The translations under genes and the position numbers were made by a program. A stretch of DNA of 8,072 nt from JABWCE01 sp046154525 (lineage in GTDB: Bacteria; Bacteroidota; Bacteroidia; NS11-12g; UBA9320). The notes below the pieces were generated by a model, which worked only from the letters and a program-made list of their open reading frames with translations, did not search any database and was not told where the DNA came from. Shown in pieces: positions 6,025 to 8,072 of the stretch (position 1 is the stretch's first letter; the number at the start of each line of letters is the position of its first letter). Where the stretch lies: assembly GCA_046154525.1 (NCBI GenBank), contig JBJXDS010000162.1:1-8072 (forward strand), in the 5' to 3' direction.

Positions 6025-6975
6025 ATGCATCCTGCCCGAAAAAACATCAATTTAAAAGTAAATAACCTCGATGTAAGTTACAATGACGAAGGTCCTGCCA
6101 ACAGGCAAACTGTAATTTTTATTCATGGATTTCCTTTTAACAAAAGTATTTGGGATTTTCAATTAGAGCATTTAAAAGAAAATTATAGGGTTATAGCTTA
6201 CGATGTTCGCGGACATGGGAAATCTCAGGCAGGGACAGAAAAATTTTCAATAGAAATGTTTGCCACCGACCTGATAAGTTTTATGGACGAACTTGAAATT
6301 GATACCGCCATTATCTGCGGGTTATCCATGGGTGGCTACATTGCTTTAACTGCTGTAGAAAAGTATCCTGATAGGTTTACAGGTTTGATATTGTGTGATA
6401 CACAAAGCAAGGCTGATACGAATGAAATGAAAGAAAACCGCATGAAGGCTATTGAAAGTATTAAATTGAATGGTACAGAGGATTATGCTGACGAAAGTGT
6501 AAAAAAACTTTTTGCATACATTTCCTTTACCTCCAAACGGGAGGAAATTGCAGTAGTGAGAGATATGATAATAAATACACCTGTAGAAATATTAGCTAAA
6601 ACCCTTATTGCCCTGGCCGAGCGTAATGAAACCACAAATAAACTTGGTGAAATAAATATGCCGGTACTAATTATGGTTGGTAAAAAAGATATTCTCACCC
6701 CGCCCGAAAAATCAGAACTAATGCACGAAAAAATCCAAAACTCAACCTTAGAATTAATTGATTATGCGGGCCATTTACCTAATCTCGAAAACCCTTATGA
6801 ATTTAACCGTTCCCTTAAAAAATTTCTTGATAAAATTACCGATTCAGACAAACAACCGCATTTTGAAAGGAATACCTACAATCCACCACAGAATAATGCC
6901 ATAGAATTATTGGCATCCAAAGTGATATTAAATTTTTATAAAATAATGTGGTCCTTTAAAAAACTGGCTTCATAA
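6025..6975 (+). CDS. Alpha/beta-fold hydrolase with C-terminal extension
   Basis: A 316-residue serine hydrolase of the alpha/beta-hydrolase_1 family; esterase, lactonase or related activity cannot be decided from sequence. FIHGFPFNKSIW (32-43) is the oxyanion-hole HG loop and VRGHGKS (61-67) is a conserved turn. GLSMGGY (99-105) is the nucleophile elbow with Ser101. KKDILTPP (220-227) carries the acid Asp222, and YAGHLPNLENP (247-257) carries His250, so the triad is complete. It resembles 3-oxoadipate enol-lactonase/BioH-type proteins, but no aromatic-degradation or biotin genes are adjacent. Its core would end near residue 270. A further ~45 residues include a polar linker and a terminal hydrophobic/basic stretch (NAIELLASKVILNFYKIM, then WSFKKLAS). 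There is no signal peptide, so it is cytoplasmic, possibly membrane-associated. The start lies 28 bp after the barrel gene, and the end lies 13 bp from the convergent OmpA-family gene. Confidence 0.88.
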   Translation: MHPARKNINLKVNNLDVSYNDEGPANRQTVIFIHGFPFNKSIWDFQLEHLKENYRVIAYDVRGHGKSQAGTEKFSIEMFATDLISFMDELEIDTAIICGLSMGGYIALTAVEKYPDRFTGLILCDTQSKADTNEMKENRMKAIESIKLNGTEDYADESVKKLFAYISFTSKREEIAVVRDMIINTPVEILAKTLIALAERNETTNKLGEINMPVLIMVGKKDILTPPEKSELMHEKIQNSTLELIDYAGHLPNLENPYEFNRSLKKFLDKITDSDKQPHFERNTYNPPQNNAIELLASKVILNFYKIMWSFKKLAS

Positions 6976-6988
6976 TAAAAAATGCCGG

Positions 6989-8071
6989 TCATTCTATAAT
7001 TGTAAATTCAACCCTACGGTTTTCTGCTTGTCCTTCTTCTGTTTCGTTATCAGCAATTGGTTGGTCGGGACCATAGCCCTTGCAAACAAACATTTTAGAA
7101 GAAAGCCCTTTTTTAACTAAATACTTTTTAACGGCCTCGGCCCTATTCTTAGATAATAATAAATTTCGTTCGCGGCTTCCGGTATTACTGGTATGGCCCG
7201 ATATTTCAATTTTTTTAAACCCATTCTCATCTATCACATCATATAGCGAATCAAGGGCATTATACGATTCGGGCAACAAATCCCACTTATCGTTTTCAAA
7301 AAAAATATTACGTATTACAAATGTTTTAAAAACTTCAGGTGCCTCTTTTTCTGATAATTCCATTGAATCATTTTCTGATATTTCCGGTATATCCCTGCTG
7401 CCCATACCGCACGGGCATTCCATCCCTCTCTCAAGAGCAAACAATTGCACCATATCAAAGTAGTAATAGGCTTCAAATATTTCACCTTTCAGTTTTATTT
7501 TACTCATCGAATCGGCATTGGCAAAACTCCCTAAAGTAATAAATTGCTCATCTCCCCTGGCCTTATAAGTGCACGATAGTTCCATCCATTTGGTTTTGAA
7601 AGAAAGCCCCGCCCCACCATTGTGTTTCACCGAAGGTTTGGCCTCTCCATACATCAACTCATCGGCCTTGGGTATTTCGGGGCTGAACAAAACACCAAAG
7701 GCATTAACTCCATAAATACTAGTTTCTCTAAGCCTCAGATAAACCTTAAAACAATAAACTTTATCCTTTTCGAGGGTTTCTTTAAGCTCAGCACTTATAA
7801 ACTCTATATCATTAAATTTCTCAGTATAAAAACGGCAACCAAGTATGGCATATCCATCTACGGTATTCAATTTTTTTATTCTGTAATAATCTGGTGTACC
7901 TGCCGAAACTTTCCAGTCCGGAATATGGTTTCTTACTTCAGCTCTGTGTACTATTTTTCCATCATTTTTTTCAAAACTTGGGTTGGGTACAAGGTTCTCA
8001 ATTTCTTTTACAGGTGTTTTAATTTTTTCAGGAACAAGCCATGTATCAGGGTTTCTTTTATCCATAGCCAA
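6989..8071 (-). CDS. OmpA-family protein with N-terminal NLVPNPSFE module, N-terminus beyond window
   Basis: About 360 residues are visible and the frame is open to the right edge, so this is probably the C-terminal bulk of a longer gene. TTG at 8071 or ATG at 8065 could only be starts if no signal peptide exists, which is unlikely for this class. The N-terminal part opens with ENLVPNPSFE (25-34) and has IPDWKVSAGTPDYY (50-63), a beta-sandwich module often seen in Bacteroidetes secreted proteins. ECPCGMGS (218-225) and an acidic linker follow. Residues 252-360 are an OmpA C-terminal peptidoglycan-binding domain: FFENDKWDLLPESYNALDSLYDVI, SGHTSNTGSRERNLLLSKNRAEAVKKYL, CKGYGPDQP and ENRRVEF. 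It would tie the outer membrane to the cell wall. The usual Asp of GHTDN is Ser295 here. It converges on the hydrolase gene with 13 bp between stops and no hairpin. Confidence 0.87.
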   Translation of the reverse strand: MAMDKRNPDTWLVPEKIKTPVKEIENLVPNPSFEKNDGKIVHRAEVRNHIPDWKVSAGTPDYYRIKKLNTVDGYAILGCRFYTEKFNDIEFISAELKETLEKDKVYCFKVYLRLRETSIYGVNAFGVLFSPEIPKADELMYGEAKPSVKHNGGAGLSFKTKWMELSCTYKARGDEQFITLGSFANADSMSKIKLKGEIFEAYYYFDMVQLFALERGMECPCGMGSRDIPEISENDSMELSEKEAPEVFKTFVIRNIFFENDKWDLLPESYNALDSLYDVIDENGFKKIEISGHTSNTGSRERNLLLSKNRAEAVKKYLVKKGLSSKMFVCKGYGPDQPIADNETEEGQAENRRVEFTIIE

Positions 8072-8072
8072 T

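Noticed and set aside
6483..6698. Minus-strand frame of 71 codons within the alpha/beta hydrolase
   Set aside because: It is antisense to a complete hydrolase with an intact catalytic triad, with no motif or start-site support.
7080..7539. Two plus-strand frames (127 and 66 aa) opposite the OmpA-family gene
   Set aside because: The minus strand encodes a recognisable OmpA domain and linker through this stretch, so these are shadows.
1..8072. A defence, toxin-antitoxin, secondary-metabolite or mobile-element system
   Set aside because: All sizeable genes match ordinary metabolic, efflux or envelope families. No nuclease, integrase, transposase or paired small-gene arrangement is visible.

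Overview
The window looks like chromosomal DNA of a Bacteroidetes (Bacteroidota) bacterium. It is AT-rich and has short gaps with almost no Shine-Dalgarno sequences. It carries a TAnnTTTG-type promoter motif, two PorT-like outer-membrane barrels and a protein combining an NLVPNPSFE module with an OmpA domain. The sirtuin and nucleotidyltransferase have the sequence style usual in this phylum. The order below phylum cannot be assigned from this stretch. No rRNA, tRNA, transposase, phage gene or CRISPR array was seen.

Layout. Bases 1-2669 hold three minus-strand genes, read right to left. A Sir2/CobB-type NAD-dependent deacylase comes first, then a 143-bp gap, a sugar-1-phosphate nucleotidyltransferase-like protein, and a closely following pabB-like gene (aminodeoxychorismate synthase component I). 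The pabB-like gene runs off the left edge and has no visible ATG, GTG or TTG start ahead of its conserved N-terminus. Bases 2670-2860 are a divergent intergenic region with a 44-bp tandem repeat built from TTAGAAC-like subunits. It ends in a promoter-like TATTTTTG four bases before the next start codon.

Bases 2861-6975 hold four plus-strand genes: a NorM-type MATE efflux transporter, two signal-peptide-bearing outer-membrane beta-barrel proteins, and an alpha/beta hydrolase with a C-terminal extension. Between the MATE gene and the first barrel lie two tandem copies of a dispersed-type imperfect palindrome (TGTCATTCCG...ATGACA). Upstream of the second barrel are two 14-bp direct repeats with a 21-bp period, placed like an activator site. 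Bases 6989-8072 hold a convergent minus-strand OmpA-family gene cut by the right edge.

The genes do not form an obvious single pathway. They look like core metabolism (folate, NAD-dependent deacylation), efflux and envelope genes. I found no convincing undescribed system. The best leads are regulatory or structural: the pabB start anomaly, the paired direct repeats, the two repeat families, the possible leaderless MATE transcript and the altered OmpA peptidoglycan-binding motif.
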